From Blastopirellula sp. (GTDB lineage: Bacteria; Planctomycetota; Planctomycetia; Pirellulales; Pirellulaceae): a stretch of 64,000 nt of DNA. Positions 10,258 through 20,304 of the stretch are shown here, in pieces (position 1 is the first letter of the stretch; each line of letters opens with the position of its first letter). Under the pieces are notes generated by a model. That model searched no databases and was not told where the DNA came from. It saw only the letters and a program-made list of their open reading frames with translations. The DNA is taken from assembly GCA_002733575.1 (NCBI GenBank), contig NVWB01000012.1, positions 1-64,000 of the forward strand, written 5' to 3'. The position numbers and the translations under genes were made by a program.

Positions 10258-12570
10258 ATGAACCCCAACCAATCGAACATGAATCATGACGCCATTTATG
10301 CTTTTGAACAGCAATTGGCCATCCATGATAAAGATGCACGCAAAGCTTTCGGGGTTTTCTATACACCACGAATTGTTGCACGCTCAATTCTGCTGGGCGT
10401 GCATCAGGTTCTTCAAGACAAATTTGCTTTAAAAGATGGCCTGGCGGATCAGTCAACTTGGTCTGATTTGCAACAGAAGTTTCCCTGTCTATCGAGGCCA
10501 GACTCTGTTAGTGGTAGAGATCCCTTCATTTCTATTCTTGAACCATCATTAGGAACAGGCATCTTTGGCGTTGAATTGATTTTTCTACTGCATTTCATCT
10601 TAGTAAAACGCTGGAAAGGGCAGGGCAGTTCCGATGTGACTTGTGCCTCTAGGTGGCAGGAGTACGTAGATCAGTTTCTGTTCCTGAATTTTCATGCAAT
10701 TGAAATTCTTCAAGAGCCAGCTCATTTGGCTCAGCAGAATATGCTTCAAGCCTTAGAGACCACGGGTTACAAGGAAACCGGGAATCAGCAGTTTGATATT
10801 CGAATCGCAAATGCGTTAAGCGGTGACAGTGAACCAGTTTCACGCTATTATTCTGTCGTGATTGGTAACCCGCCCTACTCTGGCGTCTCTTCAAATCAAG
10901 GCGATTGGATCAATGGACTTCTGCGTGGGAAAAACAGCATAGGTGCAGAGAGCAGAAGTTATTACGAAGTGGCGGGAAAACCACTCAACGAAAAAAAACT
11001 GTGGCTCTCGGATGATTATGTGAAATTTATCCGACTGGCTCATTGGCACATCGATCGATGTGGAGCAGGCGTAGTCGGCATGGTCACCAATCATGGCTAT
11101 CTGGATAACCCTACTTTCCGCGGTATGCGATATCAATTGCAACAAAGTTTTGATCAGATTCAGGTTCTTGATCTTCATGGTAATGTAAAGAAGAAAGAAA
11201 AGGCCGAAGACGGAAGTATTGATCAAAGTGTCTTTCAAACAGAGCAAGGAGCTGCGATTGGATTGTTTGCCAAAACTCCTAATCCGCAGCAATCGTTAGT
11301 GAAGCGAGGTGACCTTAGAGGTACAAGAGTATCTAAGTTAGAACAATTAGATCAATCTTCGTTCAACCAGTTGGCGAATGCAGAAGTGCGGCCCTGTTCG
11401 CCTTTTTACTTCTTTATGCAGCGAAATAATGATTTGGATCAAGAGTATCAGTCTGGTATTTCCATTCTTGACTTGATGCCTGGCTACACTTCGGCGGTTG
11501 TCACAGCCAGAGACCATCTGGTGATTGATATAAATAGAGGTGTGTTACTTGAACGGATTGCCCTGTTACGCGACTCTCGAATCTCTGATGAAGAAATACG
11601 GACTCGTTTCTTTCCGCGGCCTAGATCAAAAAAGTACCCTGCTGGAGATACCCGAGGCTGGAAATTAAGTGCAGCACGAGAAAAATTACGCAATGATTCA
11701 AATTGGAAAGAGCGAATCCAACGTTGTGCCTATCGAGCCTTAGATGATCGATGGATCTATTGGTCGTCTTCGATGATTGATTGGCCCCGTGGAAAGTTGA
11801 TGGAAGCTTGCAGTGAAGAAGGAAATAAGGCGTTGATCGTTAGACGCCAAATGCTCTCAGGTCACGAATGCAACTTTTTTTGGGTCACAAATAAAATTAC
11901 GGTTGATGGAATCATTCGCAGTGATAATCGTGGCAATGAAACGGTTGTTCCGCTTTATGTTCAAGGCGAAGCAAATGTTCAAGTAGATCTTCTTGCGGAG
12001 CATCTTCATCGCTGGGGACTTAACTGGAGCGATGATCGTTCTTTAAAAGAGTCAAATTGTCTTAATACCGAGTCGTTGTTGGCAACGGTTTACGCTCTGT
12101 TCTACAGCACCGAGTATCGAACGCGTTATGCGGATCAGCTTTGTGTTGACTACCCTAGGGTCTTTTTCCCGAAATCAGAAGAACTATTGACGCAACTTAT
12201 TCCACTGGGGAAAGAGTTAATACGACAGCATCTAATGACTGCTGAGGGGCAAACAGACATTGCACTGGAAGAATTAAAGAATCTTCAAGTGGATCGCGGA
12301 TTTCCTAAATACATGAATGGAGAAATCAGGATTAATCGTGAATCAATCCTTGATACGGCGACGGAAGATCAGTGGAACTATAAATTCGGCACGCATCAAG
12401 TGATGCGGAAGTGGCTGAAAGATCGACGCGGTAAAACTCTATCGAGAGATGAAGTGAACTCCTATCGACGAGTCAAGCAAACGATCATCGGTACGCAAGC
12501 GGTTGTTACGCAGATTGATCAATTGATTTCCGAGGCCGGTGGGTTTACGAAAGCATTTTGCGTAACCTGA
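10258..12570 (+). CDS. Stand-alone N6-adenine DNA methyltransferase, type ISP-like
   Basis: The 770-residue protein starts with the FYTP signature of gamma-class adenine MTases (residues 34-37). Motif I, ILEPSLGTGIFG, lies near 93-104 and binds S-adenosylmethionine. The catalytic motif IV, NPPYSG, lies at 204-209. The following GMVTNHGYLDNPTFRGMR and, further on, DDRWIYWSSSMIDWPRGKLM resemble the MTase and target-recognition part of type ISP (LlaBIII-like) restriction enzymes. Those enzymes are about 1,500 residues and begin with a nuclease and an ATPase; here both are absent and no restriction gene is adjacent, so the gene is predicted to be an orphan methylase. It starts 113 bases after the rRNA terminator without an obvious Shine-Dalgarno sequence; ATG at 10279 is an alternative start. 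Confidence 0.85.
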   Translation: MNPNQSNMNHDAIYAFEQQLAIHDKDARKAFGVFYTPRIVARSILLGVHQVLQDKFALKDGLADQSTWSDLQQKFPCLSRPDSVSGRDPFISILEPSLGTGIFGVELIFLLHFILVKRWKGQGSSDVTCASRWQEYVDQFLFLNFHAIEILQEPAHLAQQNMLQALETTGYKETGNQQFDIRIANALSGDSEPVSRYYSVVIGNPPYSGVSSNQGDWINGLLRGKNSIGAESRSYYEVAGKPLNEKKLWLSDDYVKFIRLAHWHIDRCGAGVVGMVTNHGYLDNPTFRGMRYQLQQSFDQIQVLDLHGNVKKKEKAEDGSIDQSVFQTEQGAAIGLFAKTPNPQQSLVKRGDLRGTRVSKLEQLDQSSFNQLANAEVRPCSPFYFFMQRNNDLDQEYQSGISILDLMPGYTSAVVTARDHLVIDINRGVLLERIALLRDSRISDEEIRTRFFPRPRSKKYPAGDTRGWKLSAAREKLRNDSNWKERIQRCAYRALDDRWIYWSSSMIDWPRGKLMEACSEEGNKALIVRRQMLSGHECNFFWVTNKITVDGIIRSDNRGNETVVPLYVQGEANVQVDLLAEHLHRWGLNWSDDRSLKESNCLNTESLLATVYALFYSTEYRTRYADQLCVDYPRVFFPKSEELLTQLIPLGKELIRQHLMTAEGQTDIALEELKNLQVDRGFPKYMNGEIRINRESILDTATEDQWNYKFGTHQVMRKWLKDRRGKTLSRDEVNSYRRVKQTIIGTQAVVTQIDQLISEAGGFTKAFCVT

Positions 12571-12601
12571 TGCTTCTTATTAACGCATTTTAAAATTCCG
12601 T

Positions 12602-13500
12602 GTTCCGATTAACTACGAAAAGCGTCCCTTTGCTTTCCGTTTTTCTCAGTCCCGTTAGGGACGATATCATGTAGCCAGGGAATTCATTCCCTGGAGTAGA
12701 TATGACTCTATTCAAGAAAGCCCCGGATGGGGCGATATCGGGAAGATCAAGGTTGTTTGGACTTCTAATGGCCGATTCTGGGAGGTATAACAGACGCTTC
12801 TCTGTGAACTCCACCGCTTTCAGCCTTATACCCGACAACAATATCGGCATAAAAACCTTTATCGAACTTCAAATTATCATCATAAATTCCTTCAAAAGAC
12901 ATCTCACGCCAAGACGCAAAGGCGCCAAGGACGGAAGAAGAGAGAGTACCACCAAGGCACGAAGACACGAAGGAAAAAAAAGTCTTAAACACAGAGGCAC
13001 AGAGTAAACAGAGGAATGGGGTTCAAACCTTATCCTGTAAGTCATGTGCATCTTGTCAAAAAAAAGATTCTCACGCGAAGCCTCGAAGCCGCGAACAGGT
13101 TTTGCTGCAAACTTTCTTGGCGACTTTGCGTGATTTATTTTTCGTTTGTTTGAGGATTGTTTCTGACGCACAATAATCAACGACCTGCTCCAAACAGAAT
13201 AACAAGGGAATATGGTATCTATAGGGTTTTAGAGACCGTAGCAAGCAGTCTTCGGTGGGGTTCACCGAGAAGTGTCGAAAGATCTTTGTTTTATAGGTTG
13301 AATGTGGCGTTTATAATCGACGTCACCCCATCCGGGGTTTTGAGGATTTTAGATTTTCATTTTCCTGGGGCTGAAGCCAACCAGGCTAGGTGACTTCGTC
13401 CCTACCGGGACTATAAATTCAAGATCAAACTGAGCATCGCCATTCTGTGAACATGAAAAGATCTGAGACCCTTGCAGCAATTTTCGTTAAAACTCGGCAT
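12602..13500. repeat. Interrupted copy of a GTTCCGA-ended element (copy R1)
   Basis: The left end GTTCCGATTAACTACGAAAA (12602-12621) and a right end ATTTTCGTTAAAACTCGGC (about 13480-13498) match the ends of the compact 293-bp copy at 23026. The inner landmarks are in the same order: CCCGTTAGGGACGA, GGACTTCTAATGGCCG, TCTTTGTTTT, CCCCATCCGGGG and CGTCCCTACCGGGA. About 600 extra bases, including the CACGAAG-type cluster at 12895-13150, separate the halves. It fills most of the 965-base gap between the methyltransferase and sialidase genes. An open frame across it (12702-13007) is not a gene. Confidence 0.65.
12895..13150. repeat. Composite CACGAAG-type repeat cluster, second copy
   Basis: This holds CACGCCAAGACGCAAAGGCG, ACCAAGGCACGAAGACACGA, TTAAACACAGAGGCACAGAG, AACCTTATCCTGTAAGTC and TCACGCGAAGCCTCGAAGCC. 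It is the reverse-orientation counterpart of the cluster at 530-875. It lies within the interrupted R1 element, suggesting it arrived after R1. Confidence 0.65.
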
Positions 13501-13535
13501 AGAGACTTTTGAAATGCTCTAGAACGGTCAAGTTC

Positions 13536-14645
13536 TTACTTCTCAGTCCCTTTGATCCAGTCAATCGAAAATTGGGTGAAGGAAATTTTGGCGTAACCAT
13601 CTCGCTCAAACAGAATGCCTACGTTGCCGTTGGGTAGTTGAACCAAGTTGGAATAGGCGGCTGATTTCTCGTAGATTAAACGGCTATGCGACCAGGTTTG
13701 TGCATCATCGATTGAAAGACGAACGGTCATGTGATGGCGGCCCTTGGTGGTTGCCGGGTTCGAAAACAAATACCAAGATCGAGTATTATTGCCTGGCGGG
13801 TTGTATTTGATGAAGCTGCCTTGGCAAACCGATTCAATGAGTGTTGCATCGTTTCTAGTTGGGCCCCAGGATTTGCCACTGTTTTTACTGAAGGTGATGC
13901 CCCTTTGGCCGAGTTCACGATAGCTTCTCATGTTCAATAATAAGTCGCCATTTTCCATTTCAGCAACTGCCGATTCATTCATGGCCCAATCGGTTACGCC
14001 ACCTAGTTCCCAGGTTTTACCGTGGTCATCGGAATAGATGATATGTGAGCGCCCGGCTTGTTTCCAAGCTGTTCCATTTGGAGTCACGCGATGATCACAC
14101 GGCATTACCAAGCGACCGGCATTTGGTCCTTGGGTCAGTTGAATTCCGTTGCCTGGTCCGGTTGCGTACCAATCCCAGTCTTTTAGTTTGGTGGTTGATG
14201 TAATGTCACGAGGCTTTGACCAAGTCTTGCCATCGTCTTCACTATGGGTCACCAGTACACTGCGGTTGTCTCGATTGAATACCATGTGAATGTGACCTGT
14301 CTGTTGATCAACCACAGGGCAAGGGTTGCCGATGGTGATCTTCTTGGTGTCGCCCTCTTCGTAAACGAGCGTTTGTTCGTTCCAAGTTTTGCCGTTGTCG
14401 GAACTTCTTTTGAGAACTAAATCAATGTCGCCGTGGTCGCTGCCGTTGTCTTTTCGGCCTTCGCTGAATGCCAGTAGTGTGCCTTGTTTGGTGCAGACAA
14501 TCGCTGGGATTCGATAAGTGTGATAACCATCGTCACCGCGTGAGAACACATCGACCAAGTCGAGAGATTGCCCAAAAGCGGTGTCTGTGAAGTTCAATAA
14601 AATGGAGAGTGCAATTGCAATGGAGAAGAATGTGGTGCGGATCAT
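13536..14645 (-). CDS. Secreted exo-alpha-sialidase (neuraminidase)
   Basis: The 369-residue protein has a signal peptide (cleavage near FGQS, residue 26). The arginine motif YRIP (R45) is the first residue of the sialidase arginine triad. At least five Asp-box repeats follow: SSDNGKTW, SEDDGKTW, SDDHGKTW, SKNSGKSW and SIDDAQTW, marking the six-bladed propeller of GH33 enzymes. Such enzymes remove terminal sialic acids from glycans; in planctomycetes related proteins often act on algal or host glycans. It is a single minus-strand gene with repeat DNA downstream. The exact substrate is inferred from the family only. Confidence 0.9.
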   Translation of the reverse strand: MIRTTFFSIAIALSILLNFTDTAFGQSLDLVDVFSRGDDGYHTYRIPAIVCTKQGTLLAFSEGRKDNGSDHGDIDLVLKRSSDNGKTWNEQTLVYEEGDTKKITIGNPCPVVDQQTGHIHMVFNRDNRSVLVTHSEDDGKTWSKPRDITSTTKLKDWDWYATGPGNGIQLTQGPNAGRLVMPCDHRVTPNGTAWKQAGRSHIIYSDDHGKTWELGGVTDWAMNESAVAEMENGDLLLNMRSYRELGQRGITFSKNSGKSWGPTRNDATLIESVCQGSFIKYNPPGNNTRSWYLFSNPATTKGRHHMTVRLSIDDAQTWSHSRLIYEKSAAYSNLVQLPNGNVGILFERDGYAKISFTQFSIDWIKGTEK

Positions 14646-14686
14646 GAAAATTCCTTGATATTGAATTGCGAGGGGAAATGGGCGGG

Positions 14687-14729
14687 GTGGAAGAAAGGCC
14701 GAAGGGCAATTGTTGATCCCTTCGACCTT
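14687..14729 (-). terminator. Likely terminator of acs
   Basis: AAGGCCGAAGGG (14695-14706) and CCCTTCGACCTT (14718-14729) pair with one mismatch around an 11-base loop. On the minus strand the stem is followed by TTTCTTCC, a weak U-tract. It lies about 25 bases after the acs stop codon. Confidence 0.6.
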
Positions 14730-14754
14730 GTCTGCTTAATGTCCGTTGAAGCGT

Positions 14755-16710
14755 TTATTCATCTTCTTGAAGACTGGCGATCACCGAATAATCTTCGAGC
14801 GTGCTGGTATCGCCTACGGTTTTAACACCAGAGGCAATGTCTCTCAGTAAACGACGCATGATTTTTCCGCTACGAGTTTTCGGCAGTGCGGCGGTAAAAC
14901 GAATATCGTCTGGCACAGCTAAAGCGCCGATTTCTTTGCGGACATGTTGTTTCAATTCTTTTTTCAATTCTTCACTTGGCTCGACCCCTTTAAGTGAAAC
15001 AAAAACTGAAATCGCTTGCCCTTTGATTTCATGAGGGCGACCGACTGCGGCCGATTCGGCAACTGCGGGGTGCGAGACTAGGGCGCTCTCGACTTCGATA
15101 GTGCTTAGTCGGTGACCAGAGACATTGATCACATCGTCGATTCGACCCATGATCCAGTAGTATCCATCATCATCGCAGCGAGCATTGTCTCCGGCTAAAT
15201 AGCAGTGGGGAACGGTATTCCAATACTGCTCTTTGTATCGCTCTTTATCGCCCCAGATACCGCGAAGCATGCCTGGCCAGGGATGGGTGATTGTCAGTTT
15301 GCCGCCTTGGTTGGGGCCTACTTCGTTGTTTTCGTCGTCGAAGATAGCAGGGATGATGCCAGGCAGCGGTTTGGTACAGCTACCAGGTTTGGTGGCGATG
15401 GCACCAGGCAGTGGAGACATCATGATGCCGCCGGTTTCGGTTTGCCACCAAGTATCAACAATCGGGCAGCGTTCTCCCCCGACCTTTTTGTGATACCACA
15501 TCCAGGCTTCTGGGTTGATTCCTTCTCCGACTGTTCCCAGTAAACGTAAGCTGGAAAGATCGTGTTTATCGACCCACTCATCGCCCCATTTGATGAACGC
15601 GCGAATAGCGGTCGGTGCGGTGTAAAGAATATTGACTTTGTATTTTTCAATCAATGCCCAGAACCGGCCTTCATCGGGCCAGTTGGGGGCGCCTTCGTAC
15701 ATCAGGCAAGTGGCACCAGCGGCCATGGGTCCATAAACAATGTAGCTGTGCCCTGTGATCCAGCCGCAGTCTGCGGTACACCAATAGACATCGGTCTCTT
15801 TATAATCGAAGACCCACTCGAAAGTTTTTTTGGCGAAAAGATTATATCCGGCGGTGGTGTGTTGAATACCTTTGGGTTTGCCGGTGGAGCCACTGGTATA
15901 CAAAATGAACAGCGGGGCTTCGCTGTCGAGTGGTTCGGCGGGACACTTATCGGATGCTTTGTCTGTCAGGTCGTGCCACCAGTGATCGCGGCCTTCTTGC
16001 ATGTCAACTTCGGCACCAGTGCGACGCAGCACAATACAGTTTTCAACGGTAGGCGATTTGGCAAGTGCTTCATCAACGGTTGACTTTAGCGGCAATTGTT
16101 TGCCACGCCGCCAACCAGCATCCGAAGTGATCACCAGTTTTGCATTGGCATCGTTATTGCGATCCGCGATGGCTTCCGCAGAAAAGCCTGCGAAGATTAC
16201 CGAATGAACGGCACCAATCCGAGCACAAGCCAACATGGCGATAGGCAATTCTGGGACCATCGGCATGTAGATCGAAACGACATCACCTTGCTTGATGCCA
16301 AGATCTTTCATCACGTTGGCAAAACGACAGACTTCATCATGCAGTTGTTGGTAGGTGAGGGTGCGTTGGTCGCCTGGTTCACCTTCCCAAATGATGGCAG
16401 CCTTGTTGCGGCGATCTGTGGTGAGATGCCTGTCCAGGCAGTTGTACGAAACATTTGTTTTGCCGCCCACGAACCACTTGGCGTCAGGTTCATTCCAATC
16501 AAGCACTTGGGTGTAAGGTTCAAACCAGTGTAGTTCTTCCTTGGCGTATTTATCCCAAAAAGCGATAGGGTCGGCTTTCGCTGTGTCCCATAGTTGCTGA
16601 TATTCTTCGAGTGACTGGATACTAGACGCTTGCCTGAATTCCTCGCTGGGAGGAAACAAACGATCTTCTTGCATCACACTGTCAATACTACCGGTGGACG
16701 AGTCCGACAT
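14755..16710 (-). CDS. acs: Acetyl-coenzyme A synthetase
   Basis: This enzyme converts acetate, ATP and CoA into acetyl-CoA via acetyl-AMP. The product from ATG 16710 is 651 residues, nearly the length of E. coli Acs. The AMP-binding motif [11 protein letters not shown], the WWQTETGG motif and the C-terminal [10 protein letters not shown] containing the lysine commonly acetylated for control are all present. The frame is open 34 codons further upstream, but those residues are unlike the family, and AGGGG precedes the chosen ATG. It is monocistronic with its own terminator. Confidence 0.96.
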   Translation of the reverse strand: MSDSSTGSIDSVMQEDRLFPPSEEFRQASSIQSLEEYQQLWDTAKADPIAFWDKYAKEELHWFEPYTQVLDWNEPDAKWFVGGKTNVSYNCLDRHLTTDRRNKAAIIWEGEPGDQRTLTYQQLHDEVCRFANVMKDLGIKQGDVVSIYMPMVPELPIAMLACARIGAVHSVIFAGFSAEAIADRNNDANAKLVITSDAGWRRGKQLPLKSTVDEALAKSPTVENCIVLRRTGAEVDMQEGRDHWWHDLTDKASDKCPAEPLDSEAPLFILYTSGSTGKPKGIQHTTAGYNLFAKKTFEWVFDYKETDVYWCTADCGWITGHSYIVYGPMAAGATCLMYEGAPNWPDEGRFWALIEKYKVNILYTAPTAIRAFIKWGDEWVDKHDLSSLRLLGTVGEGINPEAWMWYHKKVGGERCPIVDTWWQTETGGIMMSPLPGAIATKPGSCTKPLPGIIPAIFDDENNEVGPNQGGKLTITHPWPGMLRGIWGDKERYKEQYWNTVPHCYLAGDNARCDDDGYYWIMGRIDDVINVSGHRLSTIEVESALVSHPAVAESAAVGRPHEIKGQAISVFVSLKGVEPSEELKKELKQHVRKEIGALAVPDDIRFTAALPKTRSGKIMRRLLRDIASGVKTVGDTSTLEDYSVIASLQEDE

Positions 16711-16860
16711 AAAATAAAACCCCTGGAGCATACGGTTAGTGGTTGGTTGTTTGCTTTTAATTAGCCAAACCACGATTTTAGAATTCGACCACGAAGGTGT
16801 CAACGAACTCAAACGCTTAGAAGCAGAATAGTAGGAGAATTGTTCAAGAGAAGCGAGAGT

Positions 16861-17640
16861 TTATTCCGCTTTTTTCTCTACTGGGGGATTTAACGCTCTT
16901 AAATAGATGTTTTTAAAATAGAGCTTGCTTTTACCCGCTTCGATTGCGATAGTCCCAATTGCAGCAATGGGCTTATTGGGCTCCCAGAAATTTTCTAACA
17001 CCACTTGGTCGGTTACGAGCTCTCCGTTAAGTCGAACGGTAACGCGGTCTCCTTTGATGCGGATAAAGAAGCGGTTCCATTCGCCTGTGGGGTTATCGGC
17101 TTTTGCCCGCGGCTTGGCCGGGTGTTTTTTGTTGTTCGAGAGCCCGCCAGAACCTTGAAACGGGGCAGGCTGAGTGCTCGTGGCTTCCAGGATATCAATT
17201 TGTGGGATGCCACGCGGGTAAATTCCAGAATTCGCACCAGGGGTGACTTTCCATTCAACAATTAATTCGTAGTCACCATGCTGATCGATGGTCTGAATAT
17301 GCTTGCCTTTGCCGTCGTATTCTAGAACACCAAAATTCGACCGCCAGTGAACGGCCATATCTTCATCGACAAAGGTTTGGAGTTCAGTCAGCTCTTCCTT
17401 GGGCAATGCACGTAACTCAACCGGGTTGCCCGGAATACCTTGCCAACCTTGCAAATCACGCCCATTGTATAACGCCTTGAATCCTTCAGGCGGCACATTG
17501 TCCACCGACTTTGCATCGCCGCCAGAAGGCAGGTAGATTTTAGGGATCTCATCTGCCGCTTGCGATGCTGCACAGCGCAGCATCGCTGATATCACGAATA
17601 CAAAGACAGACAATCGATTTGTAAACAAACGGTCGATCAT
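16861..17640 (-). CDS. Secreted DUF1080 (3-keto-disaccharide hydrolase-type) protein
   Basis: The 259-residue protein has a signal peptide (about residues 1-28). It shows DUF1080 hallmarks: GFKALYNGRDLQGWQG, NFGVLEYDGKGKHIQT, YELIVEWKVTPGANSGIYPR and the late NRFFIRIKGDRVTVRLNGE. The fold is a concanavalin-like beta sandwich; some members hydrolyse 3-keto-glycosides, others are uncharacterised. It starts three bases after the stop of the DUF6807 gene, so both are expressed together. Planctomycetes carry many paralogues of this family. The role in carbohydrate breakdown is inferred. Confidence 0.88.
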   Translation of the reverse strand: MIDRLFTNRLSVFVFVISAMLRCAASQAADEIPKIYLPSGGDAKSVDNVPPEGFKALYNGRDLQGWQGIPGNPVELRALPKEELTELQTFVDEDMAVHWRSNFGVLEYDGKGKHIQTIDQHGDYELIVEWKVTPGANSGIYPRGIPQIDILEATSTQPAPFQGSGGLSNNKKHPAKPRAKADNPTGEWNRFFIRIKGDRVTVRLNGELVTDQVVLENFWEPNKPIAAIGTIAIEAGKSKLYFKNIYLRALNPPVEKKAE

Positions 17641-17643
17641 TTT

Positions 17644-18915
17644 TTAGTTAGCGACTTGGGCAACAGGAGGATTGACGAAGTCGATGCTTAAATGGTCAAC
17701 GCGGTCGACTGATTGTTCACCGGGTAACACAGCAATTCGATAGTTCAAATTAAGCGATTCACCTTTGCTTACTTCGGTGGCGAAATACGAACCAAATCGT
17801 CCGTAGTCACGTTCGCTAAATCGGGCCGGTTTGGGGTTTTGTGGGCTATCAAGATAACAACAGGTATACTGCTGATCAAACGCGGTGAAACACTGAGCAT
17901 TCCAGGCCAAGTTGATGTGTTCTTTTTGACCTGGCCAGTTACGGAAACTGCCCGGTTTATCGGTTCCATCGGGGCGAATGTAGAAGGTCAGTTTTTTCGT
18001 CTTATCTGGAACATGTTGCGTGGCACGAAATTGGAAGCCAGCGTGTTGAGGATCGCCATCGAGTTTCAAGTTGTCAACTTTACTGGTCAGCTTGGAAGCG
18101 AACTCAATCAAGTGACCTTCTTTCACATTATAGACGGTCATCTCTCGTAGTTCTTCTGCAAACACTTTGCCATCTTGCCCGTGCCAATCGATCTGCAACA
18201 GGTGACGCCCAAGCACGGGGCCTGTGTCTTTCTGAACTACTTTTTCTTGTGATTGAAATTCCCCTTTATTGCAATGCCAGATATCGGCCGATCTCTTTTC
18301 GCCATCTTGCGTGTAAGAGATTCGATTGAAACCAAAAAAGAGTCCACGGTGATGAGGGAATAATCCGCCTGGCCCTTTGGTCAAGTGGTTCTTTCCTTCA
18401 AAGTCATAAACATGATGGTAGACCTTGTAAGTCTCGCCACGTCGGGCTGGTGTTGATTCATCGAGCTTCTCGCACATGTATCGTAAAACAGAGCGATCCC
18501 CAAACTTGAGATCATAATGTTTGTCGGAACTTTCGTCCCAAGCGTATTGAGTTTTCCCTTTGCTCGATTTCGAAATTGAAACTTCGGCAGTGATGGGTTT
18601 GCCTGACTCTAATTTCGGTGCAACAAAGACCAGTTCACGAGTGCCCTTGGATTTCTTTGTGTCGGCATATTTTAAACCAGGGGTCACAAACTGCCCGGTT
18701 GTTTTGGTGCCATTGGAAAGCACGATATTTGCCACGGTAGCATCGAGAGAATTCTTGGGTAATTCTACGAGGAGCCGAACTGGGACATTCACTCGATCAT
18801 AGTCACCAGCATCTATGGATAGATTGATGTCAGCCGCACTGATGTCAGTCACACTGAGCACGGTTGAAGTAAAGAGTGAAATACAAAGGGCAGTGGAAAC
18901 GAGCATGCTTCGCAT
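17644..18915 (-). CDS. Secreted PmoA-like DUF6807 protein
   Basis: The 423-residue protein carries a signal peptide (MRSMLVSTALCISLFTS). The central block GGLFPHHRGLFFGF and the later PDGTDKPGSFRNWP, WNAQCF are typical of DUF6807. Members are often annotated 'PmoA family' or methane oxygenase, but that name is misleading: there is no particulate methane monooxygenase here. It is the first gene of a two-gene unit with DUF1080. The pairing recurs in planctomycetes and points to degradation of a complex sugar, which is inference. Confidence 0.85.
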   Translation of the reverse strand: MRSMLVSTALCISLFTSTVLSVTDISAADINLSIDAGDYDRVNVPVRLLVELPKNSLDATVANIVLSNGTKTTGQFVTPGLKYADTKKSKGTRELVFVAPKLESGKPITAEVSISKSSKGKTQYAWDESSDKHYDLKFGDRSVLRYMCEKLDESTPARRGETYKVYHHVYDFEGKNHLTKGPGGLFPHHRGLFFGFNRISYTQDGEKRSADIWHCNKGEFQSQEKVVQKDTGPVLGRHLLQIDWHGQDGKVFAEELREMTVYNVKEGHLIEFASKLTSKVDNLKLDGDPQHAGFQFRATQHVPDKTKKLTFYIRPDGTDKPGSFRNWPGQKEHINLAWNAQCFTAFDQQYTCCYLDSPQNPKPARFSERDYGRFGSYFATEVSKGESLNLNYRIAVLPGEQSVDRVDHLSIDFVNPPVAQVAN

Positions 18916-19022
18916 TGAAATACCTTTCAGGGAGAAGATAGCTTAAAGAGGTGGTTTAAGGGGAATCTATTAAGGATACGTGCTAGAGAAGCGAATCTCA
19001 ATCAGGCTAGAGAGGGGAATTC

Positions 19023-19070
19023 AAAAAAAATGTGGTCCACCACGCCGATAAGAGGGCGATGAACCACATT
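19023..19070 (-). terminator. Terminator of the phosphofructokinase gene
   Basis: AATGTGGT and ACCACATT at the two ends form the base of a hairpin with an inner CGCC/GGCG stem. On the minus strand the stem is followed by TTTTTTTTGA. It is about 30 bases after the pfkA stop. Confidence 0.75.
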
Positions 19071-19101
19071 AAATTGTGTCAGAATTTGAATTAGGCTTCC
19101 A

Positions 19102-20304
19102 TTAGGCTTCAATTTTGGCCAAAGCTTCTATTGCTTCGTCAACAGTTTCCGATGGATCATAATCGGCTTCTGCAGACTCCTTTAGATGCTTTTTGAAAGG
19201 GCTGATTCCTAATTTGCAATCGCCAAAAGTGATACCCATTGCTTTGGCCGCTTGAACCGCTGAACTATCAGGCTCAACCACGCTCAATTTATTTACCGCT
19301 TCCATGATCGGAACCGTATTGATATGAGGAGGGTTGTAGCAGACCATGTGTCCAAAATTTCCTTGGATGACGGAGCGAACAGCATGGGCGCCAAATTGAG
19401 TGGCTAACACGCGATCAAAAGTGGTTGGGGCACCGCCACGTTGCAGATGGCCGAGTACCACGGTTCGGATATCACATTTCAAGCGACTTTCGATTTCGGC
19501 GGCCACAATGTGTCCTACTCCGCCTAATCTGGTTTGGCGATCTAATTGTTCTTGTTCTTGCGTGACCAAATTTCCATCCGGCAGTTCGGCACCTTCGGCG
19601 ACTACAATCAATGTGAATCGCTTGCCTTCGTTTGATCGTTCAAGAATTTTCTGGCAAACGGTTTCGTAGTCCCATTTGATTTCTGGAATTAAAATCACAT
19701 CGGCACCACCACCGATGCCTGAATGCAAAGCAATCCAACCAGCATGACGGCCCATCACTTCCATCACCATCACGCGGTCGTGCGAGGCGGCCGTTGTTTG
19801 TAATCGATCTAAAGCTTCGGTTCCACATTCAACCGCACTATCAAAACCAAAAGTAAAGGCGGTCGCTGAAAGATCGTTGTCAATAGTTTTGGGAACACCA
19901 ACCACTGGCAAACCATATTCATGGAACTGCTGGGCTACGGCCAGGGAACCATCGCCACCGATGCAGATTAAGCCTGAGAGCGAGAGTTGATCGAACGTGG
20001 TCTTCACGCCCTTCATTAGTTCAGGATCAAGTTCTACCCGATCTTGTACACCTACGGTTGCGGCAAAACGCCCTTTATTGGTTGAGCCGAGAATTGTTCC
20101 ACCCCGGCTTAGAATACCACGAGTATTTTTGTCATTCAACGGAATGTATTGCACAGGGTCAACAAGACCTTCGTAGCCCTTCAAAAAGCCGACGACATCG
20201 TAGCCTAATCGATTGGCCGATTTTACTGCGCCACGGATCACTGCGTTAAGTCCAGGGCAGTCGCCGCCTGATGTTAGAATACCGATTCGTTTTGCCTTGG
20301 CCAT
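19102..20304 (-). CDS. pfkA: 6-phosphofructokinase
   Basis: The enzyme phosphorylates fructose 6-phosphate in glycolysis. The 400-residue protein begins KRIGILTSGGDCPGLNAVIRG. The nucleotide loop GGDGS is at about 116-120 and the catalytic PKTIDND at about 138-144. Gly in GGDGS favours ATP (pyrophosphate enzymes normally have Asp there), while Lys before TIDND is shared by PPi-type and group III ATP enzymes. A G/K combination suggests an ATP-dependent group III enzyme. At 400 residues it is longer than E. coli PfkA (320), fitting that group. It is monocistronic with a terminator. Donor specificity is inferred. Confidence 0.9.
   Translation of the reverse strand: MAKAKRIGILTSGGDCPGLNAVIRGAVKSANRLGYDVVGFLKGYEGLVDPVQYIPLNDKNTRGILSRGGTILGSTNKGRFAATVGVQDRVELDPELMKGVKTTFDQLSLSGLICIGGDGSLAVAQQFHEYGLPVVGVPKTIDNDLSATAFTFGFDSAVECGTEALDRLQTTAASHDRVMVMEVMGRHAGWIALHSGIGGGADVILIPEIKWDYETVCQKILERSNEGKRFTLIVVAEGAELPDGNLVTQEQEQLDRQTRLGGVGHIVAAEIESRLKCDIRTVVLGHLQRGGAPTTFDRVLATQFGAHAVRSVIQGNFGHMVCYNPPHINTVPIMEAVNKLSVVEPDSSAVQAAKAMGITFGDCKLGISPFKKHLKESAEADYDPSETVDEAIEALAKIEA

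Noticed and set aside
12702-13007. Open frame of 101 codons
   Set aside because: Runs through the R1 element and the repeat cluster.
15562-16083. Plus-strand frame of 173 codons
   Set aside because: It is the antisense shadow of acs.
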